64,000 nucleotides of DNA, from NCBI RefSeq assembly GCF_900106535.1, contig NZ_FNOH01000002.1, positions 124,001-188,000 of the forward strand. The letters are read 5' to 3'. Below the pieces are notes generated by a model. The model saw only the letters and a program-made list of their open reading frames with translations. It had not been told where the DNA came from and made no database searches. The stretch is from Myxococcus xanthus (GTDB lineage: Bacteria > Myxococcota > Myxococcia > Myxococcales > Myxococcaceae). The position numbers were made by a program, and so were the translations under genes. Shown in pieces: positions 23,301 through 34,327 of this stretch. The stretch's first letter is position 1, and each line of letters opens with the position of its first letter.

Positions 23301-26284
23301 TGGGGGCCGTGTCCGCGGGCGCCCCGCTCCCCGTGCCCGTCCTGGTCGGAGGAACGGCGGCGGCGTGGGCCACGGTGACGGCCGCATTGGGCGGTGGCGC
23401 TGCGGCGGCGGTGCCAGGACTGGGTCCCGTGGTGGCAGTGCCAGGAGGCCCCCAGGTGGTCAGGGCGGCCACTGCGGCCGTCCTCATGGCCAGGGATCTC
23501 CCCAACGCCCACCGCACCGCATCAGCGCGCAGAGCCGTGGAGCAGGCGCACGTCAGCGCGAGGCCCGGAGCGCCACAACCCGTCCTGCAGGCCGTCGCCG
23601 CGGCCGTGGCCGTGCGGCGGAGCATCGCCCAAGGCGGAACCATCTCCGTCCCGACCGCCACCGCCATCGTCCAGGCCTCCCGCTTGAGCATCACCACCGG
23701 CGCCGGGGGCACCGTGGCGGCCCTCGCCGGAGCGGGGATTGCCAACCTCCCCGCGGTGACCCATCCCTATTTCGCCACCGCCGCCGCCGCCATTCCCAAC
23801 CCGCCGCTGGCGGCGGTTCAGGCCGCGCTGGGGCTCGCGCGGAGCGCGCCCATCGACCCGGCGAATGCGCCCTTCGCGGTGGCCAACGCCTTCGCCCCCT
23901 CGCCCGTCCTTCCCGAAATCATCCTGGATGCGCTGGTGTCTCGCGGCCAGTCGCTCCCGAAGTTTCCGCTCGCGTTGGTTGAGATTGCCGCCGCCCTCGC
24001 GGCCATCGGGCCCGCGGCGTCTCTCTCCGAAGTGGCCGCGGTTGTCGAGGCGGCGCGCGCGGCGCAAAACGGTCAGGCGGCGGGCGCACCTCCCGCCGCC
24101 GGGCTCGCACATGCGGCGGCGGACCGCATCGGTTATTCCTACGGCGTCGCCACCCAGACGGGTGGCGCGGCGGCGGCCCCTCCCTTCGCGCACCGCTATC
24201 TCTCTCAGGGCGTGGGACATCCCGCCCATCTCGCCATCGACAAGTACCAGCGCCGGGGTTGGGCGGTGCGCCGCAACACCAGCATGCACGCGGACCAGAG
24301 CACACAGCCAGACCACAGCCCTCGCGGGCACCACGCCTTGGGGTGGGAGCTGGCCCCGTTCTACGAAGGACCGCTGCGTCCGGCCTCCGCCGTCACGGGC
24401 ACCCTTTCGCGGACCTGCCATGGCTGCAAGGAGGTCGCCGCGGTCCGAGCCGCCGCAGCCGTGGGAGCGGGAACAGCGCCAGCCACGGCCGTAGCCACCG
24501 CCATCGGAGTGGTCCCCGCAGCGGCCGCCGCCACGGCCCCCGCGGCAGGTCCCGTCAACGCCGCGCAACTGGGCCGGCACGGCGTTCCAGCCACACGAGC
24601 GGCCCGTCGGAGCCTGGAGCCCGCCATCGCGGCACGGGCCGCCGTGCCCTTCGCCAGGGCAGCAGTCACGGGCGTCGCCGCGGCCCATGCCACGAGCGCA
24701 TGCATCCTCGTGACCCAAGCGGTCCTCGCGGCCTGGTGGCCCGCCGCCATGGCGCGAGGGGACGTCGTCAGGGGCGGGCCTCTCTCCCCGGCGGCCGCGA
24801 TGCTCGGGGGCGTCCCGCCATCGGCCGCCGAGGCCGTCACGGCGGCCCGTGCCGCGGTGCTGGCCGCCCCACTGGTCCTGCCCCCGGTGGACCTCGCCGC
24901 GGTGGTGGCCGCGCTGGCGGTGAGCCTGGGAGAGCCGCCTCTCACCGCTGTCGCCGCGACCGTGGCGCTTCCCTTCCTGGGAGGCACGGGCGCGGCGGCC
25001 CTCAGCGCGGCCCAGGCGGCGGCCGCCGGTGTCGGGATTGACAACTTCGCGGCGGCCATCGTCGGAAGCACCCATGCCTGCGCATTGGGCGCGAACCTGC
25101 CAGCGCCCGTCGCCGCCAGGGTGGCCGCCATCTCCGCCATGGTCGGAGGGGCCCCACTTCCCGCGAGGCTGGATGCGGTGGCCAACGCCATCTCGGCGGG
25201 ACCTCCGGTCGCGGCGCACCACGCCCTCCTCCTGCGCACGGCGGGCATCACCCTTCCGGCCATCGCCGCGGTCGTCGCGGCGGCAGCGGGCATGGCCCAC
25301 GCGGGCGTGACTCCGCCAGTCGCGGCGGACGCGAGCACCTGTCATGCCGCCGCGGCCGCCACCGTGCCGGGCATCGCCCAGGCCGCCGTGAATGTCTGCG
25401 CCGCTACGCTCGCGGGCGGCGCCATCCACCCCAACCCAGCCGCTGTCGCGGGCCTCGTGGCTGCCTCCACGCCAACAGCCGCCGCCGCCGTGACAGCCGC
25501 ATCTGCCGTGCTGACAGCCACCGGGGCGGCCCCCCCGGCGCTCGGGGACGCCGCCGTCTGTTACGCATCAGCGACAGCCGCCGTCACCGCTGCGATGGGA
25601 GGCGCAGCCGCCGCCGCTGAAGCCGCGGCCGCCACCCTCACGGGCGTCCCCGTGCCCGCCGTCGGCAACACCGCGGTGACGGCCGCCACCGTCGCGAATT
25701 CCAGCGAGGAGGCAGCCGCGGCTGTGGCGGCGGCAGACGCCCTCGTCACGGCGGATGCATTGACGCTGCCGACCGCGGCCCAATCGGCGGCCTGTTACGC
25801 GGCGGCAGCGGCGGCAGCGGGTGTTCCGGCGCTCGCGGCGAACGCGGCGGCTGGGACCATTGCCCTGGCCGGCGTCACCGCCGCCACCGATGCCAACACG
25901 GCACTGGTCGCGGGCGCCGCCCCGCTCGCATGTGCCACCGTCGCCGCGGCCATGGTCGTCACCCAGCTCGCCGTGGGTGGCGCCGCCAATCACCGCGCGG
26001 TCGCGGCCGCGGCCAGCGCATCAGCCATCGGCGTTCCCGCGGGGCCGGTGGACCAGGCCGCCCAGAGCCTCAGCGTGGGCATGGCCCATCCCATCTCCGT
26101 GGCCATCGCCGAGTCCGCGTCGATGCGGGCATCGGGCGCATCGGAAGAAGCAGCCGCGGCCATGGCCACCGTCCGGGCGCTCGAGCCTCGGAGCGCCCCC
26201 CTGGCTGCCACGGCAGCAGCCAGTGCGGGCGTACCCGCCGCGGACGCCGCCGCCACGGCCGCCATCCGTCTCTTCAATGTCTGA
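20336..26284 (+). CDS. Giant ComEC-like metallo-beta-lactamase-fold protein split by Ala-rich inserts
   Basis: The 1,982-residue protein (GTG start, overlapping the LysM gene) has an N-terminal domain of about 330 residues that I do not recognise, with a poly-Pro linker near 230. A metallo-hydrolase domain follows: LFNVGQGACSVLY, then SHWDMDH (H429, D431, D433, H434). Later pieces of the same fold appear far apart: LTGDVNY (D832), TATHHGSNK (H877/H878), and near 1300 a segment like the C-terminal strand of ComEC proteins (GHPAHLAIDKYQRRGW). Between them are Ala-rich inserts at about 545-810 and 895-1255, and an Ala-rich tail from about 1360 to the end contains 73-78-residue repeats. Substrate and location are unknown; there is no signal peptide. 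Ala-rich coding is favoured by GC bias, but the conserved metal motifs argue for a real gene. Confidence 0.75.
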   Translation: MPETTPPAPVSKRRRLGRVARGGEINTLNIRFPGRYYAFVTEREGADDDPLYLRLECVERDWMDRVWNELEKQFDPGDFLRFFNAVINGRRFEDFYDALTLEQLNLFYVVYYWFLRRVIDDGNDSAPVSVFEFELAPGDPLRDDLYETDWFHLELQAAPGSTRPDGLFVRAGNVRRAGVHTVRGFTPDTDSPPAERWLRSFLRVEDRSDGGLTQGALKALHFPLPAPPPPPPPSRPGGPGGSGGSGPIPEPPVKNPFAIPSAPLPIPVSARVATPALARWMRAAARQLTQQVRAFTAEVADFFDDWMPPPGGPVLAFAGAAGPALTSRVVPRERSRPGAPPPTAHAYVGDGAPNPMDASDPNRLFAPFVGLFNVGQGACSVLYDNQGRAIVYYDFGSPANGQQGTFPIIPLGHCVGPCMCNGPLIILSHWDMDHCDLGRYYPESFRCRWLAPQQHMGTVVCRDTVARVVHDGGEFYIWAASGRPGTAASPRGTPSSWNRPGGSHMRFPWGFVERNYREGAQNPLASGSDPRNNSGLALYVCVRDAAGAAAVAAGPVATDANNLGGNGRGLVTIGGGAPPGWVAAAFAGPNLPGIGGGLAAFLAAMGPAGGNPNPAAILARRQSAAATAAVGAGGPGAGLTARQRLVIATLAVAHPALAAATAVALGRAAEVAADAVVVAGGNLPQMAAAAGAAVIVASGAPGTAVATFTAMGTAAAGGAPLMPGSAGALALAHVQGAIVGAPAASPVTTAANTAAGVVPQGGEAVRAAVEAVVRTHAPAPLPGLSLEGAVARAAGVSNPAAVCKALAPPLPPTLQGEAPFHANERFVLLTGDVNYQYIPAQRRPFAAPGGGAPGGAVALPYAPTGHPPVVVGLTATHHGSNKVGANDLNPDRIPWAPNTLPTRAAAVAHAASALPNPNIRRAATAAAAAAALPLPLPANLANLAAAAERAAYAASAGAFTPLVVARAAAAAVVLENAVPNTPQAQFVQLGAVSAGAPLPVPVLVGGTAAAWATVTAALGGGAAAAVPGLGPVVAVPGGPQVVRAATAAVLMARDLPNAHRTASARRAVEQAHVSARPGAPQPVLQAVAAAVAVRRSIAQGGTISVPTATAIVQASRLSITTGAGGTVAALAGAGIANLPAVTHPYFATAAAAIPNPPLAAVQAALGLARSAPIDPANAPFAVANAFAPSPVLPEIILDALVSRGQSLPKFPLALVEIAAALAAIGPAASLSEVAAVVEAARAAQNGQAAGAPPAAGLAHAAADRIGYSYGVATQTGGAAAAPPFAHRYLSQGVGHPAHLAIDKYQRRGWAVRRNTSMHADQSTQPDHSPRGHHALGWELAPFYEGPLRPASAVTGTLSRTCHGCKEVAAVRAAAAVGAGTAPATAVATAIGVVPAAAAATAPAAGPVNAAQLGRHGVPATRAARRSLEPAIAARAAVPFARAAVTGVAAAHATSACILVTQAVLAAWWPAAMARGDVVRGGPLSPAAAMLGGVPPSAAEAVTAARAAVLAAPLVLPPVDLAAVVAALAVSLGEPPLTAVAATVALPFLGGTGAAALSAAQAAAAGVGIDNFAAAIVGSTHACALGANLPAPVAARVAAISAMVGGAPLPARLDAVANAISAGPPVAAHHALLLRTAGITLPAIAAVVAAAAGMAHAGVTPPVAADASTCHAAAAATVPGIAQAAVNVCAATLAGGAIHPNPAAVAGLVAASTPTAAAAVTAASAVLTATGAAPPALGDAAVCYASATAAVTAAMGGAAAAAEAAAATLTGVPVPAVGNTAVTAATVANSSEEAAAAVAAADALVTADALTLPTAAQSAACYAAAAAAAGVPALAANAAAGTIALAGVTAATDANTALVAGAAPLACATVAAAMVVTQLAVGGAANHRAVAAAASASAIGVPAGPVDQAAQSLSVGMAHPISVAIAESASMRASGASEEAAAAMATVRALEPRSAPLAATAAASAGVPAADAAATAAIRLFNV

Positions 26285-26317
26285 CCCGTCTGCGCCCTCG
26301 CGTGACACAGTTCCCCC

Positions 26318-27073
26318 ATGTTCGACGTCGCGCGCTACCTGGAGCGAATCGGTGTCGGGGCGGAGCAGTCCCTCACGAGGCTGCACCGGGCCCACTTGGA
26401 GGCCGTGCCCTTCGAGAACCTGGACATCCACCTGAAGCGGCCCATTCGGCTCGACATGAACGCCCTCTTCGAGAAGGTCGTCGTCCAGCGGCGCGGCGGC
26501 TTCTGCTACGAGCTCAACGGCCTCTTCGCCCGGCTGCTGACGGCGCTGGGTCACCGGGTGACGCTGCTGTCCGCGGGCGTGGCCACGGCCCCGGATGGCA
26601 GCGCCTACGGCCCCGAGTTCGACCACCTGGCCCTCCAGGTGGAGGATGAACAGGGACGCTGGTTGGCGGATGTCGGCTTCGGTGAGTGCTTCACCGAGCC
26701 CCTGCGCCTGGACACCCACGACGTCCAGGTGCGCTCCGGCCGCGCGTACCGCCTCTCACCGGAGGGTAACAACCTCATCCTCTGGAGTGAGAAGCCCTCC
26801 GGATGGGAGGCGGAGTACCGCCTCTCCCTCGTGCCCCGCCAACTCGCGGACTTCGAGGGCATGTGCCGCTACCACCAGACCTCCCCGGACTCCATCTTCA
26901 CCCAGCGGCGGCTGTGCACCCGGGCGACGCCTGAGGGACGCATCACCGCCAAGGAGGGCACACTCGTCCTGACCCGGAGTGGGGTCCGGACGGAGCAGCC
27001 TCTCCCCGACGAAGACGCCCTGCGGCGCGCGCTCGTCGAACACTTCGGCGTCATCCTCCCGTCCCTGGAGTAG
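26318..27073 (+). CDS. Arylamine N-acetyltransferase
   Basis: The 251-residue protein is of normal length for the family and has the catalytic triad Cys63 (RRGGFCYELN), His103 (FDHLAL) and Asp118 (LADVGFG), plus the family's PFENLDIHL near the N-terminus. It transfers acetyl groups from acetyl-CoA to arylamines or hydrazines. In other bacteria homologues also serve in secondary metabolism. The ATG at 26318 aligns with the usual family start. It follows the giant protein by 33 bp on the same strand, but no functional link is evident. Confidence 0.9.
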   Translation: MFDVARYLERIGVGAEQSLTRLHRAHLEAVPFENLDIHLKRPIRLDMNALFEKVVVQRRGGFCYELNGLFARLLTALGHRVTLLSAGVATAPDGSAYGPEFDHLALQVEDEQGRWLADVGFGECFTEPLRLDTHDVQVRSGRAYRLSPEGNNLILWSEKPSGWEAEYRLSLVPRQLADFEGMCRYHQTSPDSIFTQRRLCTRATPEGRITAKEGTLVLTRSGVRTEQPLPDEDALRRALVEHFGVILPSLE

Positions 27074-27214
27074 TGCGTACCTGTCCCCACCCCATCCTCC
27101 ATCGTACGATGGCCAGGCAGGGGAAGCCCCAGAGGGGTTCACCTGTTCATCCGCGTCGACGCCCCTGCCCGGGGCTGGCGCCCCTTACCGCAAGCCGTCC
27201 ACCCAGGAGAACGG

Positions 27215-30200
27215 ATGTCCCGCTTCACATTGCTGGCCGCAGTCGTCGTGCTCACCTGCCCGTTGTGGGCGCAGGCGAAGCCGGCCGCGGATGAGACCGC
27301 TCGCGTCCATGCGGCCGAGGCGATGAAGCAGGCCTCCTCCCCCCGAAGCGCCGCCAGCCTGCTGCGGATGCACGCGCTGGTGGACGAGGTGGAGGACCTC
27401 ACGCCCCTGCTGAGCACCTACGCCTACGTGGCCTCCCGCCGCACCTCGGACCCGAATACCCGCGCCACCGCGCAGATGCTCCTGCTGGACACCGAGCGCG
27501 CCCGGGGACGACTGGTGCGCGCCAACGAGGTGAAGCAGTGGCTGGGCTACGTGGGCGACTACTACGTCACCGGCGGCTTCGAAAACGAAGGCAAGGCCGG
27601 CTGTGACACCGACTTCGGCCCCGAGGCCGCCAACCTGGACCTGTCCGCCACCTACCCCGCGGCCAAGGGCGGCAACACCACCTGGCGCAAGCTGACGGCG
27701 AACACCGCGGATGGCTACATCGACCTGGCCACCGCCATCCGCCCCAACCGCGAGGCCGTGGCCTACGCCGTCACCTGGCTGGAGTCCTCCCAGGAGTCGC
27801 GCGTGTCGCTGGGCGTGGGCACGTCCGGCGCGTTCCGGCTGTGGGTGAACGGGCAGCTCGCCGCGAAGGAGGACCGCTACAACCTGCCGCGCCCGGACCA
27901 GTCCCGCGTGTCCGTGAAGCTGCGCAAGGGCCTCAACCGCGTGCTCGTGAAGGTGTGCCAGGAGTCCGGCCCGCTGGGTTTCTACCTGCGCCAGGAGTCG
28001 CCCACCGTGCGCGCGACGCTGCCGGCGAAGGCGCCCGCCCTGGAGAAGCTCACCGCGCCGCAGCCCCAGCCGCTGCCCACCCTCACCTCCGCCCTGCGCG
28101 CGATGGTGGAGAAGAACCCGGATGACGCCGCGTTGCGCGGCGACTACGCCCGGGTGCTGGGCTTCTTCCGCGCGTATGACGAGCGCGAGCACACCGCCAG
28201 CGCCGAGGCCGCGCGCGCCGCGGAAGCCGCCCCCAAGGACGCTCGGCTCCAGTTGCTCGCCGCCCATGCGCAGCGGGATGACCTGAACGAGCGCCGCCGC
28301 TTCCTGGAAGCCGCCATCGCCGCCGACCCCGCCATGCCGGAGGCGCGCGTGGCGCTGGCCGACCACGAGCTGGACCGCGGCCACCCCGAGCGCGTGCAGC
28401 CGCTGGTGGCGCCCGTGCTGGAGAAGACGCCGGATGACGTCAACGCGCGGCTGGTGCTGGCGCGCGCGCATGAAGCCCTGGGCGAGCGCCCCAAGGCCCA
28501 CGCCCTGGTGGAGGAGACGTTCCGCCTGCAGCCCCGCGTGCCTCGCGCGGTGCGCGCCGCGGCCCAGGTGTCCCGGCAGCTCGACCGTGGCCGCGAGGCC
28601 ATGGACCGGATGCGCGTGGTGCTGGCGCTGCGCTTCGACGACACCACCACGCGCCACATGCTCGCCACGATGCTGGCGGAGGCCGGGCAGGTGGAGTCCG
28701 CCCAGCGCGAGTACGCGCAGTTGGTGAAGCTCAACCCCTTCGACAATGGCTCCCGCGTGCGGCTGGCGGAGCTGAAGGCCAGCAACGGCGCAGTGGAGGA
28801 AGCCGTCGCCCTCTTCGCCGAGGCCCGCGCGCTGTCCCCGGACGAGCCGGAAGTCTATGAGCGCGAGGGCCGCGCCCTGCTGGCCGCGGGCCGCCGCGAG
28901 CCGGCGCTGGCCTCGTTCGAACGCTCGCTGGCGCTGCGCCCGCAGAACCCGGGCCTGAAGGAGGCCCTGCGCACCCTCAAGGGCGAGAGCACCGGCACCG
29001 GCATGCAGTACCTGGTGGACGCCCAGCCGCTGGCCAAGGAGTCGGAGGCCTACGTCCACGAGGACGCCCTCTACCTGGTGGACAACACCTACGTGCGCGT
29101 CCAGCAGAGCGGCCTGTCCAGCCGCCTGCACCAGACGGTGGTCAAGGTCTTCAACTCGCGCGGCGTGGACGCGTTCCGCACCATCCCCGTCACCTATTCG
29201 CCGGACCGCCAGGAGGTGCGCGTGCTGCGCGCCCGCGTCATCAAGGCGGATGGCTCCGTGGTGGAGAGCTACGGTGAGAACGAGCGCAACATCAACGAGC
29301 CGTGGACGGGCATGTACTACGACGCCCGCGCCAAGATTCTCTCCTTCCCCTCGCTGTCGGCGGGAGACACGCTCGAGCTGACGTACCGCCTGGACGACAC
29401 CGCGCAGGACAACCTCCTGTCGGACTACTGGGGTGACGTGGAGAGCGTGCAGGGCGTCTACCCGAAGGTGCGCTTCCAGTACCTGGTGGACATGCCGCAG
29501 GCACGGCCCCTGTATTGGAACAAGAGCAAGCTGACCGGCGTGGCGAGCGCGCAGGAGACGCTGGACGCCGGCCGCGTGCTGTACCGCTGGAACGCCAAGC
29601 ACGTCGCCAAGGTGGTGCCGGAGCCCGGCATGCCCGGCTGGGCGGAGGTGGCGCAGAACCTCCACGTCTCCACCTACCAGACGTGGGAGCAGGTGGGCCG
29701 CTACTGGTGGGGCCTGGTGCGCGACCAGCTCCAGCCCAACGCGGAGCTGCGGCAGACGGTGGACCAGGTGCTCCAGGGCGTGGACCGGAAGAACGAGCTG
29801 GCGGTGGTGCGCGCCATCTACAACTTCGTGGTGACGAACACGCGCTACGTGGCGCTGGAGTTCGGCATCCACGGCTTCAAGCCCTACCGCGTGGACCGGG
29901 TGCTGGCGCGCCGCTTCGGCGACTGCAAGGACAAGGCGAGCCTCATCCACTCCATGCTCCAGGTGGCGGGTGTGGAGAGCCGGCTGGTGCTGCTGCGCAT
30001 GCGCAACCTGGGCTCCATTGGCGAGGAGCCCGCGAGCCTCGCGGCCTTCAACCACGCCATCGCCTACGTGCCCAAGTTCGACCTGTACCTGGACGGCACC
30101 GCGGAGTTCCACGGCGCCAACGAGCTGCCCAGCGCGGACCGGGTGGCCAACGTGCTGGTGGTGGAGCCCAACGGCAAGAGCACCTTCCTCACCACGCCGG

Positions 30201-30874
30201 AGGCGAAGGCGGCGGACAACGCCACGCGCATGTCGCTGGACGTGACGCTCCGCGCGGACGGCGGCGCTGAAATCACCGGCTCCAGCTCCGTGGGCGGGCA
30301 GCACGCGCCCGACTACCGCCGCGCCTACCGGCCGGAGGCCACGCGCAAGTCCACCTTCGAGCGCGCCTGGGCGCAGAGCTTCCCCGGCCTCACGGTGCAC
30401 GAGGTGAAGCTGAGCGACACCACGCGGCTGGATGACAACGTGGCGTTGGACTTCAAGATGAGCATCCCGCGCTACTCGGAGGTGCTGCCCAACGGCATGC
30501 GCTTCCTGCCCTTCGGCACCGGGCGCACCTACCAGCAGGCCTATGCGTCGCTGGCCCAGCGCCGCTTCGACCTGGTGATGTCCAGCCCGTGGACCAACGG
30601 TTTCCTCCTGCGCTACGCGCTGCCCGCGGGCTGGACGGTGGCGGAGCTGCCCCAGGCCGTGGAGGAGACGACGAAGTTCGGCCACATCAAGCTGAGCTAC
30701 CGCCTGGAGGGCGGCAAGCTGGTGGCCGAGGGCGAGGTGGCCCTCACCACCGCGCGCGTGTCCGCGGACGACTACCCCGCGTTCCGCGAGTTCCTCGGCC
30801 GCGTGGACCGCGCCTTCGGCCGCCGGGTGTTCATCCAGAACGCGGCCAACCGCACCGCGTCCTCGACGCCGTAG
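27215..30874 (+). CDS. Secreted TPR/DUF3857/transglutaminase-like protein
   Basis: The 1,219-residue protein starts with a signal peptide cut after WAQAK-like residues. The order is a jelly-roll-like stretch, a long TPR array (about 290-590), a DUF3857 domain (about 600-800, with LHQTVVKVFNSRGVDAFRTI) and a transglutaminase-like core whose signature GDCKDKASLIHSML (about 903-916) carries the catalytic Cys. A His and Asp follow in FNHAIAYVPKFDLYLDGT. Proteins of this type occur in Bacteroidetes and myxobacteria and sit in the periplasm or envelope. The true reaction is unknown. It ends at a bidirectional hairpin. Confidence 0.85.
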   Translation: MSRFTLLAAVVVLTCPLWAQAKPAADETARVHAAEAMKQASSPRSAASLLRMHALVDEVEDLTPLLSTYAYVASRRTSDPNTRATAQMLLLDTERARGRLVRANEVKQWLGYVGDYYVTGGFENEGKAGCDTDFGPEAANLDLSATYPAAKGGNTTWRKLTANTADGYIDLATAIRPNREAVAYAVTWLESSQESRVSLGVGTSGAFRLWVNGQLAAKEDRYNLPRPDQSRVSVKLRKGLNRVLVKVCQESGPLGFYLRQESPTVRATLPAKAPALEKLTAPQPQPLPTLTSALRAMVEKNPDDAALRGDYARVLGFFRAYDEREHTASAEAARAAEAAPKDARLQLLAAHAQRDDLNERRRFLEAAIAADPAMPEARVALADHELDRGHPERVQPLVAPVLEKTPDDVNARLVLARAHEALGERPKAHALVEETFRLQPRVPRAVRAAAQVSRQLDRGREAMDRMRVVLALRFDDTTTRHMLATMLAEAGQVESAQREYAQLVKLNPFDNGSRVRLAELKASNGAVEEAVALFAEARALSPDEPEVYEREGRALLAAGRREPALASFERSLALRPQNPGLKEALRTLKGESTGTGMQYLVDAQPLAKESEAYVHEDALYLVDNTYVRVQQSGLSSRLHQTVVKVFNSRGVDAFRTIPVTYSPDRQEVRVLRARVIKADGSVVESYGENERNINEPWTGMYYDARAKILSFPSLSAGDTLELTYRLDDTAQDNLLSDYWGDVESVQGVYPKVRFQYLVDMPQARPLYWNKSKLTGVASAQETLDAGRVLYRWNAKHVAKVVPEPGMPGWAEVAQNLHVSTYQTWEQVGRYWWGLVRDQLQPNAELRQTVDQVLQGVDRKNELAVVRAIYNFVVTNTRYVALEFGIHGFKPYRVDRVLARRFGDCKDKASLIHSMLQVAGVESRLVLLRMRNLGSIGEEPASLAAFNHAIAYVPKFDLYLDGTAEFHGANELPSADRVANVLVVEPNGKSTFLTTPEAKAADNATRMSLDVTLRADGGAEITGSSSVGGQHAPDYRRAYRPEATRKSTFERAWAQSFPGLTVHEVKLSDTTRLDDNVALDFKMSIPRYSEVLPNGMRFLPFGTGRTYQQAYASLAQRRFDLVMSSPWTNGFLLRYALPAGWTVAELPQAVEETTKFGHIKLSYRLEGGKLVAEGEVALTTARVSADDYPAFREFLGRVDRAFGRRVFIQNAANRTASSTP

Positions 30875-30890
30875 CGAACGCGAGCAGGCC

Positions 30891-30918
30891 CGCGCCCGCC
30901 GAACCTCCGGCGGGCGCG
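30891..30918. terminator. Bidirectional hairpin between convergent genes
   Basis: CGCGCCCGCCG (30891-30901) and CGGCGGGCGCG (30908-30918) form a perfect 11-bp stem with a 6-nt loop. It lies between the stop codons of two convergent genes, so it can end both transcripts. No clear T-run is present. Confidence 0.65.
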
Positions 30919-30924
30919 AGGTGG

Positions 30925-33093
<2,169 letters not shown>

Positions 33094-33107
33094 AGGCCCC
33101 TCCTGAA

Positions 33108-34268
33108 TTAGTCACTCCGTGCAGGAATGGCCATCGTCGAAACGGGCTTCATGCCAGATGTTGGTCCCTCGTGTCGGGTGGCCATCGGTGTCCAGCCCAG
33201 CCGTGACAGCAGCGCGGGCTGCCGGCCCGGCTTCCACACGAAGGCATCCAGCACATAGTGCGTGGCCTGCGGCAGCGCGAGCAGCGGCACCACGAGCGAC
33301 AACACGTCCGGCGGCAGCGTCATGTCGCTCTCGCCGAAGAGCGCGCCGTGTTCGCGCCACACGACCTGGTCCCACAGGAACTCCTCCGCCAGGGCCAGCG
33401 CCACCAGGAACAGCAGGAAGCCCGGCAGCCCCGCGCGCAGCAATGCCGCCCCCGCGCCGTAGCCACCCTCGTCCAGCCGTCCCCGCGCATAACGGAAGAG
33501 CAGCGCGAAGTAGGGAACGCCGTGCAGCACCACGTTCATCACCGTGAACGTGAAGTCGTCCCGCGCGACGACGATGCCGCCGAACCACGCCACCCACGTC
33601 GCCACCACCAGCAGCACCTTGCCCGCTTGCACGCCCTCGCCGCGCACCACCCGCGCGACCTGGAAGCCGGCCCACGCGAAGAGCACCCCCGCGTGAAGCC
33701 CCAGCCCCACGGTGCCCACCCAGGACGGCAGGCCCGACAGGAAGTCCCCGGGCACGAACCACCAGAAGCCGCGCGGCAGGTTCGCATGCCACCAGACGAC
33801 GGGGCCCAGCGTGGCGGCATAGACGGCGGCGGCATCCAGGCGCCGCTCCAGCACAGAGACGCGCGCCTTGCGGCCGTACAGCGCCACCCAGCCGTACTGC
33901 TGCCGCACGAAGTGGCTGAGCGCGACATAAGCGAACAGCGTCCAGAACGTGCCCGGCGACACCAGGTGGGCGACCACGCCCGCCATGTAGGCGGCCAGCG
34001 GCGCGCCCAGGTAGAGCCCGGGGCGGGTCCGCAGCTCGTCCGGATCCAGATAGGTGCGGAACAGCGTGGACCAGACGTGGGCCACGTCCACGCAGACGAC
34101 GAAGAGCAGCCATGCCCACAGCGGCGTGCCGTCCGCCACGCCCAGCCAGGGCGCGGCGAGCACGAAAGCCACGGAGACGAGCGCGCTGCCAGCGAAGACG
34201 GACAGGTCCACTCCCGGACTGAACAGCCAGCCCTGGGAGGGCGCGAGAAGACGAGGCATCGGGGCCAT
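33108..34268 (-). CDS. Polytopic membrane protein, unknown
   Basis: It encodes about 386 residues from the ATG at 34268 (MAPMPRLL); the frame is open to 34316 but that extension has no support. I count roughly eight to ten hydrophobic segments, with DVAHVWSTLFRTYLDP, LSHFVRQQYGW and VLHGVPYFALLFRYAR as conserved-looking polar pieces containing His. These intramembrane His residues recall desaturase- or hydroxylase-like proteins but do not form a clear three-box pattern. It lies 14 bp downstream of the trehalose gene's start, transcribed toward it, so both share a transcript. Divergent from the kinase gene at 34328. Confidence 0.7.
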   Translation of the reverse strand: MAPMPRLLAPSQGWLFSPGVDLSVFAGSALVSVAFVLAAPWLGVADGTPLWAWLLFVVCVDVAHVWSTLFRTYLDPDELRTRPGLYLGAPLAAYMAGVVAHLVSPGTFWTLFAYVALSHFVRQQYGWVALYGRKARVSVLERRLDAAAVYAATLGPVVWWHANLPRGFWWFVPGDFLSGLPSWVGTVGLGLHAGVLFAWAGFQVARVVRGEGVQAGKVLLVVATWVAWFGGIVVARDDFTFTVMNVVLHGVPYFALLFRYARGRLDEGGYGAGAALLRAGLPGFLLFLVALALAEEFLWDQVVWREHGALFGESDMTLPPDVLSLVVPLLALPQATHYVLDAFVWKPGRQPALLSRLGWTPMATRHEGPTSGMKPVSTMAIPARSD

Positions 34269-34327
34269 GAAGCCTACCAGAGTCTCCGCGCCAGGGACTC
34301 GGCACCGGGCCCACATCCGGATGCGGT

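Noticed and set aside
20336..26284. The Ala-rich giant frame as a non-coding GC artefact
   Set aside because: Metal-site motifs of one fold recur in order and in frame, with Cys-marked repeats and an overlapping upstream gene. I keep it as a gene, while noting that parts could be expanded repeats.
30891..30918. REP-like repeat interpretation of the hairpin between convergent genes
   Set aside because: I see one copy only, with a stem placed exactly between two stop codons, so a terminator is the simpler reading.
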